Assembly: GCA_002376235.1 (NCBI GenBank)
Contig: DFNX01000016.1
Coordinates: forward strand, 186,001-250,000
Source of the DNA: Neorhizobium sp. UBA3556
GTDB taxonomy: Bacteria > Pseudomonadota > Alphaproteobacteria > Rhizobiales > Rhizobiaceae
Reading direction: 5' to 3'
DNA length: 64,000 nucleotides
The position numbers and the translations under genes were made by a program. The notes beneath the pieces were generated by a model. That model worked only from the letters and a program-made list of their open reading frames with translations. It did no database searches and was not told where the DNA came from. Positions within the stretch are counted from its first letter, which is position 1; every line of letters begins with the position of its first letter. Of this stretch, positions 50,865-58,756 are shown one piece after another.

Positions 50865-51620
50865 ATGAGATTACCGACGTCACGTCCCGGCAACCGCCTA
50901 GCGCTTCTGGCCGCGCTTGCCGCACAGTTGGAAGAAAACGATCTGGCGCAAATCTCCCGGCGTGATTACATGGTCGATGAGGACGCGCATCTGGCGCAAT
51001 TAAAATGCGTCGCTGAGCGTTTGCTCATTCCGGATCCACTTGAGTGGCATCCGGGCGAAGTCCTAGAACTGACGCGGTGGAGTGAAGTCGCTGAGGGTGC
51101 GGATCACAAAGCTGTATTCCGGGTTCACAGGCAAAGAGCATTTTCATGCGCCACACTGCTTGCGGCGATGAGCGCGCCGGACACGGTTCTTGACGGTGGC
51201 AACTACACGTTGATCCAATTGATCGAGAGTCTTCGGCAGTTTCGATTTCCGATGGATCGTGAAGCCTCTGACCTCCTGATATGGCTGATCCATTCCGACT
51301 ATAATCCTCATCCAAGTGAACTGGCATTGATGGGGCTTGGCCTTCTACATTTCGCACTCGTCGTTCCCGATTGGAACGACTGCGAACTGTCAAATCTCGT
51401 TGACTGGATTATGCAGAACGAAAAGGATGCACGAAACTTCAAGCCGGGTTTGCAGAAGCATGGCGAAAGTACATGGTTGCTTTCGACAACACCCTACGAT
51501 CAGCTTCATCACAAATGGCGGCAGCTTGGCCCGGCATTGATTGAAAGACTGTCAGCCAGGCACGGCCAAGAGGTCGTCGACAGGGTAAGACGTATCGCTG
51601 ACAACCTCGAAAAAGGATAA
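50865..51620 (+). CDS. Hypothetical protein downstream of SUKH-like gene
   Basis: A 251-residue soluble protein that I do not recognise. It is mostly helical: LALLAALAAQLEENDLAQIS, then DPLEWHPGEVLELTRWSEVA, DREASDLLIWLIHSDYNPHP, and a C-terminal helix ALIERLSARHGQEVVDRVRR. Two ATG codons lie 6 bp apart; 50865 is preferred because GAGG is then correctly spaced. No signal peptide or cysteine cluster. Coupling with the SUKH-like gene suggests a joint role. Confidence 0.72.
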   Translation: MRLPTSRPGNRLALLAALAAQLEENDLAQISRRDYMVDEDAHLAQLKCVAERLLIPDPLEWHPGEVLELTRWSEVAEGADHKAVFRVHRQRAFSCATLLAAMSAPDTVLDGGNYTLIQLIESLRQFRFPMDREASDLLIWLIHSDYNPHPSELALMGLGLLHFALVVPDWNDCELSNLVDWIMQNEKDARNFKPGLQKHGESTWLLSTTPYDQLHHKWRQLGPALIERLSARHGQEVVDRVRRIADNLEKG

Positions 51621-51689
51621 GGTCCAGCTTGCTTTATTGGTGGAAGCGGAGGAGATGCCACGGCAATTTCCCGCCCGGAAGCGGCCCAA

Positions 51690-51730
51690 GCGCCTCGGCA
51701 GCAATGCGCCAATAGGAGACATGTCTTCAC
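51690..51730. repeat. Dispersed palindrome family, partial copy 3
   Basis: Only the second module is clear here: TGCGCCAATAGGAGACATGT, matching TGCGCCAACAGGAGACATTG at 54433 and ACGCCAATAGCAGACGTTGC at 53937. It follows the hypothetical gene ending at 51620. Confidence 0.5.
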
Positions 51731-51846
51731 ATGCCGATGAACGCGGTTTTGGACACCGCTGCGGTCAATTCGAACATCTCTGAGATGACCTGACCGACGC
51801 GGGCTGATAGTGGCCTGTTGTCTTGCAGCGACAGCCCGCGACGTGG

Positions 51847-52578
51847 TTAGCTTGTGTGAGCGGCAATCAGGAGCATCATTGGGCGCTCAAGTTCCTCGGC
51901 GAGCCCTGGATTGTCTCGTATCTGTTCTGGCGTTGGTGCGAACTCCTCCACCCTGTCAATCTGGAACGCATTGCCAATGAGGGTATTCAATGTGGTTCCG
52001 ATGGTCCTGTGGTACTTTAGAACGCCATCAGCAAACCAGTTGGTGCGACGCTCACCTTCAATCGAATACCGACTGACCGGCCATGTCTTGCGGTCTATGC
52101 CGTCGTTGATCCATTGAGGGTGGGGTGCGGTCATGAAGATCGGGTGTTCGATTGTAAACACCAATATGCCACCCGGGACCAAGGCTCGATGCATCATTGC
52201 CACGAGCCGATCGAAGTCCTCCACATAGTGAAAAGTCAAAGCGCTGTAGATCAGCTCGAAGCTATGGGCAGGAAGTTCGAGCGTATCGAGGTCTGCAATC
52301 TGATAGTTGACGGCATCATCATCTGTATCCGCGCGCGCGCGGCGGATCATATTTTCCGAGAGGTCATAGCCCACGACCGATATGGCACCGTTCCTGCGCA
52401 TCCAGCGGGATGCCCAGCCGAAGCCGCAGCCTAGATCGGCAACGCGGCGGCCTTGCAGTGTCGGCAGCATGGCCTTGATGGCGTTCCATTCCGGGGCTCC
52501 CTCCAACCCGTGGATCTGTCTCGGGAGCTGACTGTAGCCAGCGAAGAATTTGGGATCGTCGTATATATTTTGTGCCAT
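51847..52578 (-). CDS. Class I SAM-dependent methyltransferase
   Basis: A 243-residue methyltransferase with motif I VADLGCGFGWASRW, acidic residue for ribose in VVGYDLSENMI, motif II region YQIADLDTLELP and FELIYSALTFHYVEDF. The methyltransferase-11/25 layout fits small-molecule methylation; the substrate is unknown. An upstream Met at 52617 is in frame, but MAQNIYDDPKFFAGYS at 52578 is the usual start. It is a single gene on the minus strand. Confidence 0.88.
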   Translation of the reverse strand: MAQNIYDDPKFFAGYSQLPRQIHGLEGAPEWNAIKAMLPTLQGRRVADLGCGFGWASRWMRRNGAISVVGYDLSENMIRRARADTDDDAVNYQIADLDTLELPAHSFELIYSALTFHYVEDFDRLVAMMHRALVPGGILVFTIEHPIFMTAPHPQWINDGIDRKTWPVSRYSIEGERRTNWFADGVLKYHRTIGTTLNTLIGNAFQIDRVEEFAPTPEQIRDNPGLAEELERPMMLLIAAHTS

Positions 52579-52683
52579 GTTCAATTCTCTCGAAAGATTG
52601 GACGAGGAACGAGCCAAGCCGAAAAACCTCGTCCGGAGAGACGAGGCCGGGTACTGGCATGTCGCTTGATCAGGTCGCGCGCC

Positions 52684-52911
52684 CTAGTCTCCGGCATCTC
52701 GCCAACAAGATGCCGGCCAACGGGAGACAATGTGGGCGTCCTCTTCGACCGTGCAGCGAGCATCATCGAATGTGACGGCTAGGTCAAGCATCAGTTGGTA
52801 GAGTTTCCGACGAAGCTCCATAGTGATCCATGTCCCCCAGATGCCTGCTTTGTGTTCGCATCTAACAAAAGCGTAACCTCCGTGAACACCTCCCTCTGGA
52901 CTATTTGGCAT
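52684..52911 (-). CDS. Possible small hypothetical protein
   Basis: A frame of 75 residues from MPNSPEGGVHGGYAFVRCEH, with WITMELRRKLYQLMLDLAVT in the middle. Composition is protein-like. An in-frame Met at 52947 would extend it by 12 residues but lies in a sequence resembling the local dispersed repeat. No ribosome site is clear. Alternatively it is chance coding in an intergenic region of about 0.5 kb. Confidence 0.3.
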   Translation of the reverse strand: MPNSPEGGVHGGYAFVRCEHKAGIWGTWITMELRRKLYQLMLDLAVTFDDARCTVEEDAHIVSRWPASCWRDAGD

Positions 52912-53102
52912 AGCCAGGAATAGCGGCTGGGGGCCGACAACGGGCATGACACTTTCGCGCCATTTGCGGACGCGCTTTACGATTTTCCCTTAGGGCTTTG
53001 TTGCCCTAGATTGAACGGATGATGATCCCTCGCGGCCTGCCAAGCTTGGTCAGATGGTTCTTTTGAGGCGGGCAGCCTTATTATCTGATCGAGGGGCGTT
53101 TG

Positions 53103-53819
53103 ATGCAGCGTAGGGAATTCATGGTTGCTGGGGGATTGTTCATAGCAAGTCGAACGACAGCAATGGCCAATCAAAGAACCTACCCTAACCCTCGGGGACT
53201 TTCAGGCGCACCTTTCGCCGATGTTAATTTGAAACTTGCCATCCTCTCAGCCCTCGATGAACAGGGCGTGATTGATCTGGGGCAACCGCCGCAACTTGCC
53301 GACCATGTGCTGGGTCGTAAATTCGATGTCGGCCGCGAGGGGTACAAGCCCGTGCCCGAAGTGCTTGATTATCTTGCTCGCTACCCGCTCGATCCGCCGA
53401 AGCTTGCGGCGCTTGAGACGCTCAATCTGGATGGAGGCAGTTCCATCTACCATCACATCTGGCACTTCTGGCACGGCGAAGACAACACGTTCGACATTTC
53501 TGTTCTGGAGGGAATCGAGAACTGCGCCAACCTGCGCGAACTCAATGTCGCTTCCATGCTCTCTCCGGTCGATGTCTCGCTGCTGACGCGACTGCATCAT
53601 CTGGCCGAACTTTATATTGGCGTAGGTGTCAAAAATATCTCCGCGTTGCTCGACATCCCTGCACTTGAGAGCGTCCGTATCCTTGATGACCAAGTCTATG
53701 AAGAGGTTACAACCGAAGGCCACCCAACACGATTGGTCATGGACAAGCTCAAGCAGTCGGGAACCAGCGTTTGGGTACACTGGGTCAGCCACTACGAACA
53801 GCCTCCCGCCTTCGAATAA
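53103..53819 (+). CDS. Hypothetical protein with Tat-like leader
   Basis: A 238-residue protein. The N-terminus QRREFMVAGGLFIASRTTAM resembles a twin-arginine leader, suggesting export. The body begins FADVNLKLAILSALDEQGVI and continues with leucine-rich stretches (NCANLRELNVASMLSPVDVS, HHLAELYIGVGVKNISALLD), a loose LRR-like pattern. ADVNLKLA-x-LSAL at this position reminds me of DUF6892-type proteins, but I cannot confirm that. The ATG at 53103 follows GAGGGG by six bases. Single gene, function unknown. Confidence 0.7.
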   Translation: MQRREFMVAGGLFIASRTTAMANQRTYPNPRGLSGAPFADVNLKLAILSALDEQGVIDLGQPPQLADHVLGRKFDVGREGYKPVPEVLDYLARYPLDPPKLAALETLNLDGGSSIYHHIWHFWHGEDNTFDISVLEGIENCANLRELNVASMLSPVDVSLLTRLHHLAELYIGVGVKNISALLDIPALESVRILDDQVYEEVTTEGHPTRLVMDKLKQSGTSVWVHWVSHYEQPPAFE

Positions 53820-53899
53820 TTGGTGAAATCGAAGGGGGCATAGAATCCTTGACGGAAATTCGCAGGCCTCATTTTCTCAAATGTGGTCAGATCGTTACC

Positions 53900-53958
53900 G
53901 AATGACCGCGACGGGCCGAAGGCTGTCTTCCGCCTTACGCCAATAGCAGACGTTGCGA
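53900..53958. repeat. Dispersed imperfect palindrome, copy 4
   Basis: Both modules are present: AATGACCGCGACGGGCCGAA GGCTG, then CTTCCGCCTTACGCCAATAG CAGACGTTGC. It lies between the Tat-leader protein gene and the tautomerase gene. Confidence 0.6.
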
Positions 53959-54007
53959 GATTGGCTCCCGACGGGTTAAATTGTTCGCAAAGCAGGGAGG
54001 CCGACCA

Positions 54008-54223
54008 TTGCCATACGTCAAAGTCGAGATCGCGAAGGGCATTGCTTCTGTCGATCAGAAACGCGCCGTCATTCGAAGGATGACCGAGGTTCTTGTAGAG
54101 GAGCTAGGGCGCAATCCAGAATATGTTTTCGTCGTGATCGATGAAGTGGACACTGACAACTGGGGGAGAAAAGGGCTTTCTCTTACCGATCTGTGGCAAC
54201 AGGAAAAGCAGGACAAGCCCTAA
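54008..54223 (+). CDS. 4-oxalocrotonate tautomerase family protein (TTG start)
   Basis: A 71-residue tautomerase. The start is TTG at 54008, with AGGGAGG seven bases upstream. This choice gives (Met)-Pro-Tyr-Val-Lys-Val-Glu-Ile, placing the catalytic proline at position 1 after Met removal, as the family demands; no ATG does this. The body has QKRAVIRRMTEVLVEELGRN and EYVFVVIDEVDTDNWGRKG, both typical. Members act as hexamers of short chains on keto-enol substrates. The gene directly follows one copy of the dispersed palindrome. Confidence 0.85.
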   Translation: MPYVKVEIAKGIASVDQKRAVIRRMTEVLVEELGRNPEYVFVVIDEVDTDNWGRKGLSLTDLWQQEKQDKP

Positions 54224-54398
54224 GACGTGCCCTTCACGGTGAGCCGGGCCGCTTTGTCCTAACGGAGGCTAGCTCGACGGCAACACGATGTTTTTTTGCG
54301 CTGGTGTTACCAAGCATTGGCGCGGTAGGGCTTTGAGTGACTGGACTACACGTTCCTGATGCGGAACCATCAGAAGTGCTTACGCCAGTCCCGCAGTG

Positions 54399-54455
54399 AG
54401 CGTTGGGCCGATAGCGTAAATGACTTCCGCTTTGCGCCAACAGGAGACATTGCGG
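54399..54455. repeat. Dispersed imperfect palindrome, copy 5
   Basis: GCGTTGGGCCGATAGCG, then TGACTTCCGCTTTGCGCCAA and CAGGAGACATTGCGGC. Both modules appear in the same order as in copy 4. It follows the tautomerase gene. Confidence 0.6.
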
Positions 54456-54511
54456 CACTGAGATAAATAGCTCTATCTTGCGACGTGCAGTGGGGACTAA
54501 GGGGCCGATTT

Positions 54512-54865
54512 TTGAGAGACACTATCGTCCATATCGCTGGACCGTTCATCGTTCTGTTTATCGTATTTTTGGTAACAAGCCCCTTTGCTTTGATCTTTCA
54601 CACTATGATCGCTTTCATCAAGCGGAGGATCGGCGGTTTAGCAGCGACCGCCTTGTACGGCGCTGAAGTGATTGGGGTATATCTTTGGTTCAGATGGATT
54701 ATCGACCCGATTAATGCGGGTTTCGATGCCAACCTTTATGATGGCCCTGTCGGCTTCGGGGCGGGTATGTTTGGGGGCTTCATCATGTTCTTTGCTGGAA
54801 TGCTGGTGATACTTAACGGCATTGGCCTGTGTCGACTACTCCGAATGGCCCCACAACGCCGATGA
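54512..54865 (+). CDS. Small hypothetical membrane protein
   Basis: About 117 residues with three hydrophobic segments: IAGPFIVLFIVFLVTSPFAL, then ALYGAEVIGVYLWFRWIID, and FGGFIMFFAGMLVILNGIGL. The likely start is TTG at 54512, seven bases after AAGGGG; a GTG at 54485 is in frame but has no ribosome site. The tail is basic (RLLRMAPQRR). No family recognised. Dispersed palindromes lie on both sides. Confidence 0.62.
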   Translation: MRDTIVHIAGPFIVLFIVFLVTSPFALIFHTMIAFIKRRIGGLAATALYGAEVIGVYLWFRWIIDPINAGFDANLYDGPVGFGAGMFGGFIMFFAGMLVILNGIGLCRLLRMAPQRR

Positions 54866-54868
54866 AAT

Positions 54869-54905
54869 GGAAGCAGTTGTCCGCAACGGGCCGATTGCGA
54901 CGCCC
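54869..54905. repeat. Dispersed imperfect palindrome, copy 6
   Basis: GCAGTTGTCCGCAACGGGCC followed by GATTGCGAC, immediately after the small membrane protein gene. Only the first module is clear. Confidence 0.55.
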
Positions 54906-54988
54906 ACCGCCCTGACATCGATATTGCCAACTCGCCCCCCCGCCGCTTAATGGGCTACCGCTAAGCTCGGTACAGTTGTGGAGGTCGC

Positions 54989-55345
54989 ATGCCATTTCCG
55001 GAAGAGGCGATTTGGGACCTCGTCAATGACGGATGGGACCGGATGTCGTTCAAGCAACGCAATCTATGGGCGGCGATCAAGCGCATGCCAGAGGAGTGGG
55101 AGCTGAAGGGCCATGGTAGATGTTGGGTCGTGGCAATTATTGGTGAGCGCGTGGTGTACTACAACCACTATGAGCGAGGGTTCAACTTCTCCTCATGGAC
55201 GAGATACGGCGTAATTGAGCATTTCCAAGCGCTGCAATTCGGTTTGGAGGAAGCAGTTCAAGCCCAACTGGACCTGATAAGCTCAGGCGTACCAAGTGAG
55301 CCGACTACCAGCGGCCCGTTCGCTGGTGAGTTGTCCAGACGGTAA
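54989..55345 (+). CDS. Hypothetical protein
   Basis: A 118-residue soluble protein: PEEAIWDLVNDGWDRMSFKQ, then RCWVVAIIGERVVYYNHYER and FNFSSWTRYGVIEHFQALQF. GGAGG lies four bases before the ATG. The pattern of aromatic residues is reminiscent of small immunity-like proteins, but I recognise no family. Single gene in the zone of short accessory genes. Confidence 0.68.
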   Translation: MPFPEEAIWDLVNDGWDRMSFKQRNLWAAIKRMPEEWELKGHGRCWVVAIIGERVVYYNHYERGFNFSSWTRYGVIEHFQALQFGLEEAVQAQLDLISSGVPSEPTTSGPFAGELSRR

Positions 55346-55388
55346 ACCCACCGCCGTGACATCGCTCGCACCCTAGGTCGTGAACCCA

Positions 55389-55703
55389 TTAACGCTCTGA
55401 AGGACTGGTCGCTCGGCGGGGTGCGGCTTGCAGGCTTTCGAGCCAGTCCCGGAAATCATCTGGTCCATGGAGATATGAGCCGGGTTCGACCTGTACGTCC
55501 GCTCCCCCAAGTAGCGTGATCGCGTCCCACACGGGCCAATCTTTGATCTGCACGTCCGTGCCGGGCGTTTGGTCGGCAAGGAGCCAGGTCATTGCCCACT
55601 TACTTGCTTCGTCAGGTGAAACGCCGCCGTTTGCCAAAGCGGCAAGCATGCTCAAGACTTCTGAACGGGCTGGCAAATCTATCTTCGTCACATTGCTTTT
55701 CAT
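55389..55703 (-). CDS. Hypothetical protein
   Basis: A 104-residue acidic protein: LPARSEVLSMLAALANGGVS, DEASKWAMTWLLAD, DWPVWDAITLLGGADVQVEP and DDFRDWLESLQAAPR. Composition is clearly protein-like and resembles small cytosolic proteins of immunity-gene neighbourhoods, but no family is recognised. It overlaps nothing on the other strand that is convincing. Confidence 0.68.
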   Translation of the reverse strand: MKSNVTKIDLPARSEVLSMLAALANGGVSPDEASKWAMTWLLADQTPGTDVQIKDWPVWDAITLLGGADVQVEPGSYLHGPDDFRDWLESLQAAPRRATSPSER

Positions 55704-55903
55704 CTCGGGCGCTCTTCAATTGCAGGGGGATAATGAAGCGCGCCGACATGAGAGGAAAGGCTTTCCATCTGGCCAAGGTCATGATTCAAGCTCAGCATTC
55801 GTCAACACCCACTGCCCTTACTGTTATGTTGACCGCTTTGCGTCAATTGCGGTCATTAGAAGGGGCTGCTAAGCAGCTCGCACGCTCAACGTCGAATGCC
55901 AAC

Positions 55904-56353
55904 ATGATCACCACCGATCAAGAGAAGAGATTTCTTAGAAAAATCGACTGCAAGTTTCCCTACCGGGATGCCTCGAAAGCTGAGGCGCTCATCATGGAAG
56001 CTCAGTCATTTTCCTCCAACGCTACATTTTGTGTGCTGTATGAAATCGTCTGCCTACCAGCTTCCGAAAGCTTGCCGAAGCAGACACAAAAAAAACTACT
56101 GGCCACCTGGGTCGACAATTCGAACTTCCCCCTCGTTGCCTCCATCGCCGACTTGGCTGGACAGGTGCTTGACGGCGAGCCAGTGCCGACAAAACAAGCG
56201 CTGGTCGTGATGCGCGAAGTCGCGACAATCCAAGGCCAATACGCGGCGCTGGCCGTCGTGTCACATCTCGCGTACGCGGGGAGCGATGGGGCCGATTGCG
56301 AAGTGATCGACGCGCTGGAGCGCGAGATTAGGACGAGCTGGGATAACGTATGA
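55904..56353 (+). CDS. Hypothetical protein
   Basis: A 149-residue helical soluble protein: TTDQEKRFLRKIDCKFPYRD, ATFCVLYEIVCLPASESLPK, ALVVMREVATIQGQYAALAV. Start is uncertain: an in-frame ATG at 55733 with AGGGGGA almost touching it would add 57 residues. The sequence from 55904 on looks most like protein. No family recognised. A dispersed palindrome begins immediately at its stop codon. Confidence 0.6.
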   Translation: MITTDQEKRFLRKIDCKFPYRDASKAEALIMEAQSFSSNATFCVLYEIVCLPASESLPKQTQKKLLATWVDNSNFPLVASIADLAGQVLDGEPVPTKQALVVMREVATIQGQYAALAVVSHLAYAGSDGADCEVIDALEREIRTSWDNV

Positions 56354-56382
56354 CGTCCGCTTCGGGCCGAAAGCGGCCATTG
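56352..56382. repeat. Dispersed imperfect palindrome, copy 7
   Basis: GACGTCCGCTTCGGGCCGAA followed by AGCGGCCATTG, the best palindrome of the set: CCGCTTCGGGCC faces GGCC-like arm with CCGCTT/AAGCGG. It overlaps the stop codon of the preceding gene. Confidence 0.7.
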
Positions 56383-56428
56383 AACGAAGCGTGCTAGAAT
56401 GCTGCTACGAATTCGGTAAGGGGGCTTG

Positions 56429-57139
56429 ATGTCGAGGACGAGCCGTTTGTTCGAAATGCTCAGTGTGCTTCGCTCACGAAGAAATCCGGTAACCGCTATC
56501 GAACTGGCGGGTGAACTCGGAATATCTCAACGTAGTGTCTACCGAGACATCGAAACTTTGCGGCTCCTCGGAGCGCCTCTCGACGGACAGGCGGGCATTG
56601 GCTACCGTCTGAGAGACGGTTTCTTTCTTCCACATTTCGCGTTTTCACCGGACGAGCTGGATGCGCTGATCCTCGGGTTGGAATGGGTGCAGCAGCGGGC
56701 CGATCCTGCATTGGCCCGAAGCGGTGACAGTGCTTTGGCCAAGATACTTTCAGCGCGGGCTGACAGCGCCGGGTCGAACGCTGTATCCGCCCCTTTTTTG
56801 GTGGCGGCCACGGCGTCGGCGCGGACTGATCCTCCTCACGTCGCGCCAATGAGAGACGCTATCCGTCGGCAACGTAAGGCTTCGATCGACTATGAGGATG
56901 CCCATGGCGGCCTGTCGAAGAGAACAATCTGGCCGATTGCCATCGTCTATTTCGATGATGTGCGCATTCTGGCGGCCTGGTGTGAACTCAGGGCCGCTTT
57001 CCGCCACTTCCGTGTAGATCGCTTGCGTAGGGCGACCTTACTGGAGGAGCGCTACCCGGAGAGACGCCATTCGCTGATAAAGCGTTGGCGGGAGCAGGAT
57101 CGCGACTGGCGTTCGCTCCTGACAGTTTCTGACGCATAG
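56429..57139 (+). CDS. YafY-type HTH/WYL transcriptional regulator
   Basis: A 236-residue regulator. The N-terminal HTH_11 winged helix is MSRTSRLFEMLSVLRSRRNP and ELAGELGISQRSVYRDIETL. The C-terminal ligand-binding WYL domain contains ASIDYEDAHGG and IWPIAIVYFDDVRILAAWCE followed by RHFRVDRLRRATLLEERYP. Members respond to small ligands or nucleic acid signals; their target is often the adjacent gene, here the DUF1330-like gene 55 bp downstream. ATG at 56429 is placed behind AAGGGGG; a TTG is one codon upstream. Confidence 0.9.
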   Translation: MSRTSRLFEMLSVLRSRRNPVTAIELAGELGISQRSVYRDIETLRLLGAPLDGQAGIGYRLRDGFFLPHFAFSPDELDALILGLEWVQQRADPALARSGDSALAKILSARADSAGSNAVSAPFLVAATASARTDPPHVAPMRDAIRRQRKASIDYEDAHGGLSKRTIWPIAIVYFDDVRILAAWCELRAAFRHFRVDRLRRATLLEERYPERRHSLIKRWREQDRDWRSLLTVSDA

Positions 57140-57194
57140 GTACGTTACCTCTTATGGCGCACTCACTATCGGTGCCACATAAAAGGAAGATCAA

Positions 57195-57566
57195 ATGGTT
57201 GCGTTTTCACATGCCGCGTTCGCCGATTTCCTGGCCGCCAACGATGATTCTGCCGTCGTCATGTTGAACCTTCTGCGGTTCGAGCCCGATGGCGGCAGGG
57301 AGAGACATCTTGAGTACCTGAAAATGGCAGAGCCGATTCTGGATCGTTTCGGCGCAAAAATCCTGTTTCGCGGCGATGGTCTACCGGTCCTCACGGATGG
57401 CGAGGTAAAGGAGTGGGACGCCGTTTTGCTGGTGCAGTATCCGCAGCGATCCGCATTTAAGGCAATGGTCGACGACCCGGACTATCAGGAAGCGTTCCGG
57501 ATCGGGAAATCCGCGCTGCTGGACATCGTATTGCAACCTTTGAAACATTCTGCACCCCTCTTGTGA
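57195..57566 (+). CDS. DUF1330-like dimeric ferredoxin-fold protein
   Basis: A 123-residue protein with SAVVMLNLLRFEPDGGRERH near the start, GAKILFRGDGLPVLTDGE, and WDAVLLVQYPQRSAFKAMVD followed by DPDYQEAFRIG. This order (MLNLLRF, hydrophobic strand, Y-P-x-x-x-A-F, D-P-x-Y) is that of DUF1330 in the dimeric alpha/beta barrel superfamily. Function is unknown. AGGAAGATCAA precedes the ATG. Probably controlled by the WYL regulator in front. Confidence 0.8.
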   Translation: MVAFSHAAFADFLAANDDSAVVMLNLLRFEPDGGRERHLEYLKMAEPILDRFGAKILFRGDGLPVLTDGEVKEWDAVLLVQYPQRSAFKAMVDDPDYQEAFRIGKSALLDIVLQPLKHSAPLL

Positions 57567-57654
57567 GGTCAGAGTTGGGCCTCCGTATGGATCGCGAGTT
57601 CGATCTCACATCATCCGCCTGAAGGTGATCCGCGGCATGGCGCGACCCGCGCTG

Positions 57655-57690
57655 CGGAATGTCTCCTTCGGGCCGACAACAGACAACGCT
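57655..57690. repeat. Dispersed imperfect palindrome, copy 8
   Basis: CGGAATGTCTCCTTCGGGCC followed by GACAACAGACAACG, between the DUF1330-like gene and the ABC-2 ATPase gene. It is the right-most copy noticed. Confidence 0.55.
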
Positions 57691-57751
57691 GATCATAACC
57701 GCATCATCCCAAAATCCCGAACGCAATATTCTTCCATAAAGGGATAGCTTC

Positions 57752-58756
57752 ATGGGAACGCGCCCCTATATTGCGGCATCTTCGGAAAACAACTTTTCCG
57801 GAATGTCTTCCAATACGAATGCGGTTCCCATGCCTCCCATTATTTCCGTAAATCAACTGACAAAGACCTATGGCAACGGGTTCGAAGCCTTGAAGGGCAT
57901 AGATCTCGATATCGAGCGCGGTGAGATCCTGGCGCTGCTCGGGCCCAATGGTGCCGGCAAGACGACGCTGATCTCGATCATCTGCGGCATCGTCAATCCA
58001 ACCGGTGGCAAGGTGCTTGTTGGCGGCCATGACGTTGTGAAGGATTTTCGCCAGACGCGGTCGCTGATCGGCCTCGTTCCGCAGGAACTGACCACCGACC
58101 AATTCGAGACAGTGTGGAACACGGTAAACTTTTCCCGCGGCGTCTATGGCAAGAAGCCGAACCCGGCGCTGATCGAGAAGATTTTGCGCGAACTTTCGCT
58201 CTGGAAGAAGAAGGACAACATGCTGCGCGAGCTTTCCGGCGGCATGAAAAGGCGTGTGCTGATCGCCAAGGCGCTGAGCCATGAACCGGAAGTCCTGTTT
58301 CTCGACGAGCCGACGGCCGGTGTCGATGTCAGTCTTCGCCGCGACATGTGGGAAGTGGTCAAGCGTCTGCGCGAGGATGGCGTGACCATCATTCTCACCA
58401 CTCACTATATCGAAGAGGCGGAAGAGATCGCCGATCGGGTAGGGGTCATCAATGGCGGCAAGCTATTGCTCTTGCAGGAAAAGACCGGGCTGATGAAGCA
58501 GTTCGGGCGCAAGCAGCTGAAGCTCGAACTGACCGAGAAACTGGCGGAAATTCCACCGAGCCTTTCGCCCTTCGCGCTATCGCTCGGTGAGGACGGCATG
58601 TCGCTCACCCATGAATACAGCCATGAGGAAAGCCAGGACAGCATCGCCTCCCTCCTTTCGGCGCTGACGGATGCGGGCATTCATTTCCGCGATCTATCGA
58701 CAAGACAAAGCTCGCTCGAGGACATTTTTGTCTCTCTGGTGGAGGAGAAGGCATGA
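57752..58756 (+). CDS. ABC-2 type exporter ATP-binding protein (YadG-like)
   Basis: A 334-residue ATPase with Walker A LLGPNGAGKTTLIS, signature ELSGGMKRRVLIAKAL, Walker B EVLFLDEPTAGVD and switch His in TTHYIEEAEEIADRV. The C-terminal 100 residues form the accessory domain of YadG/CcmA-type exporters. Its ATG at 57752 follows AAAGGGA at a good distance; later Met codons at 57803 and 57830 are possible and would drop a poorly conserved leader. It overlaps the permease gene by 4 bp (ATGA). Substrate unknown, direction outward by family. Confidence 0.92.
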   Translation: MGTRPYIAASSENNFSGMSSNTNAVPMPPIISVNQLTKTYGNGFEALKGIDLDIERGEILALLGPNGAGKTTLISIICGIVNPTGGKVLVGGHDVVKDFRQTRSLIGLVPQELTTDQFETVWNTVNFSRGVYGKKPNPALIEKILRELSLWKKKDNMLRELSGGMKRRVLIAKALSHEPEVLFLDEPTAGVDVSLRRDMWEVVKRLREDGVTIILTTHYIEEAEEIADRVGVINGGKLLLLQEKTGLMKQFGRKQLKLELTEKLAEIPPSLSPFALSLGEDGMSLTHEYSHEESQDSIASLLSALTDAGIHFRDLSTRQSSLEDIFVSLVEEKA

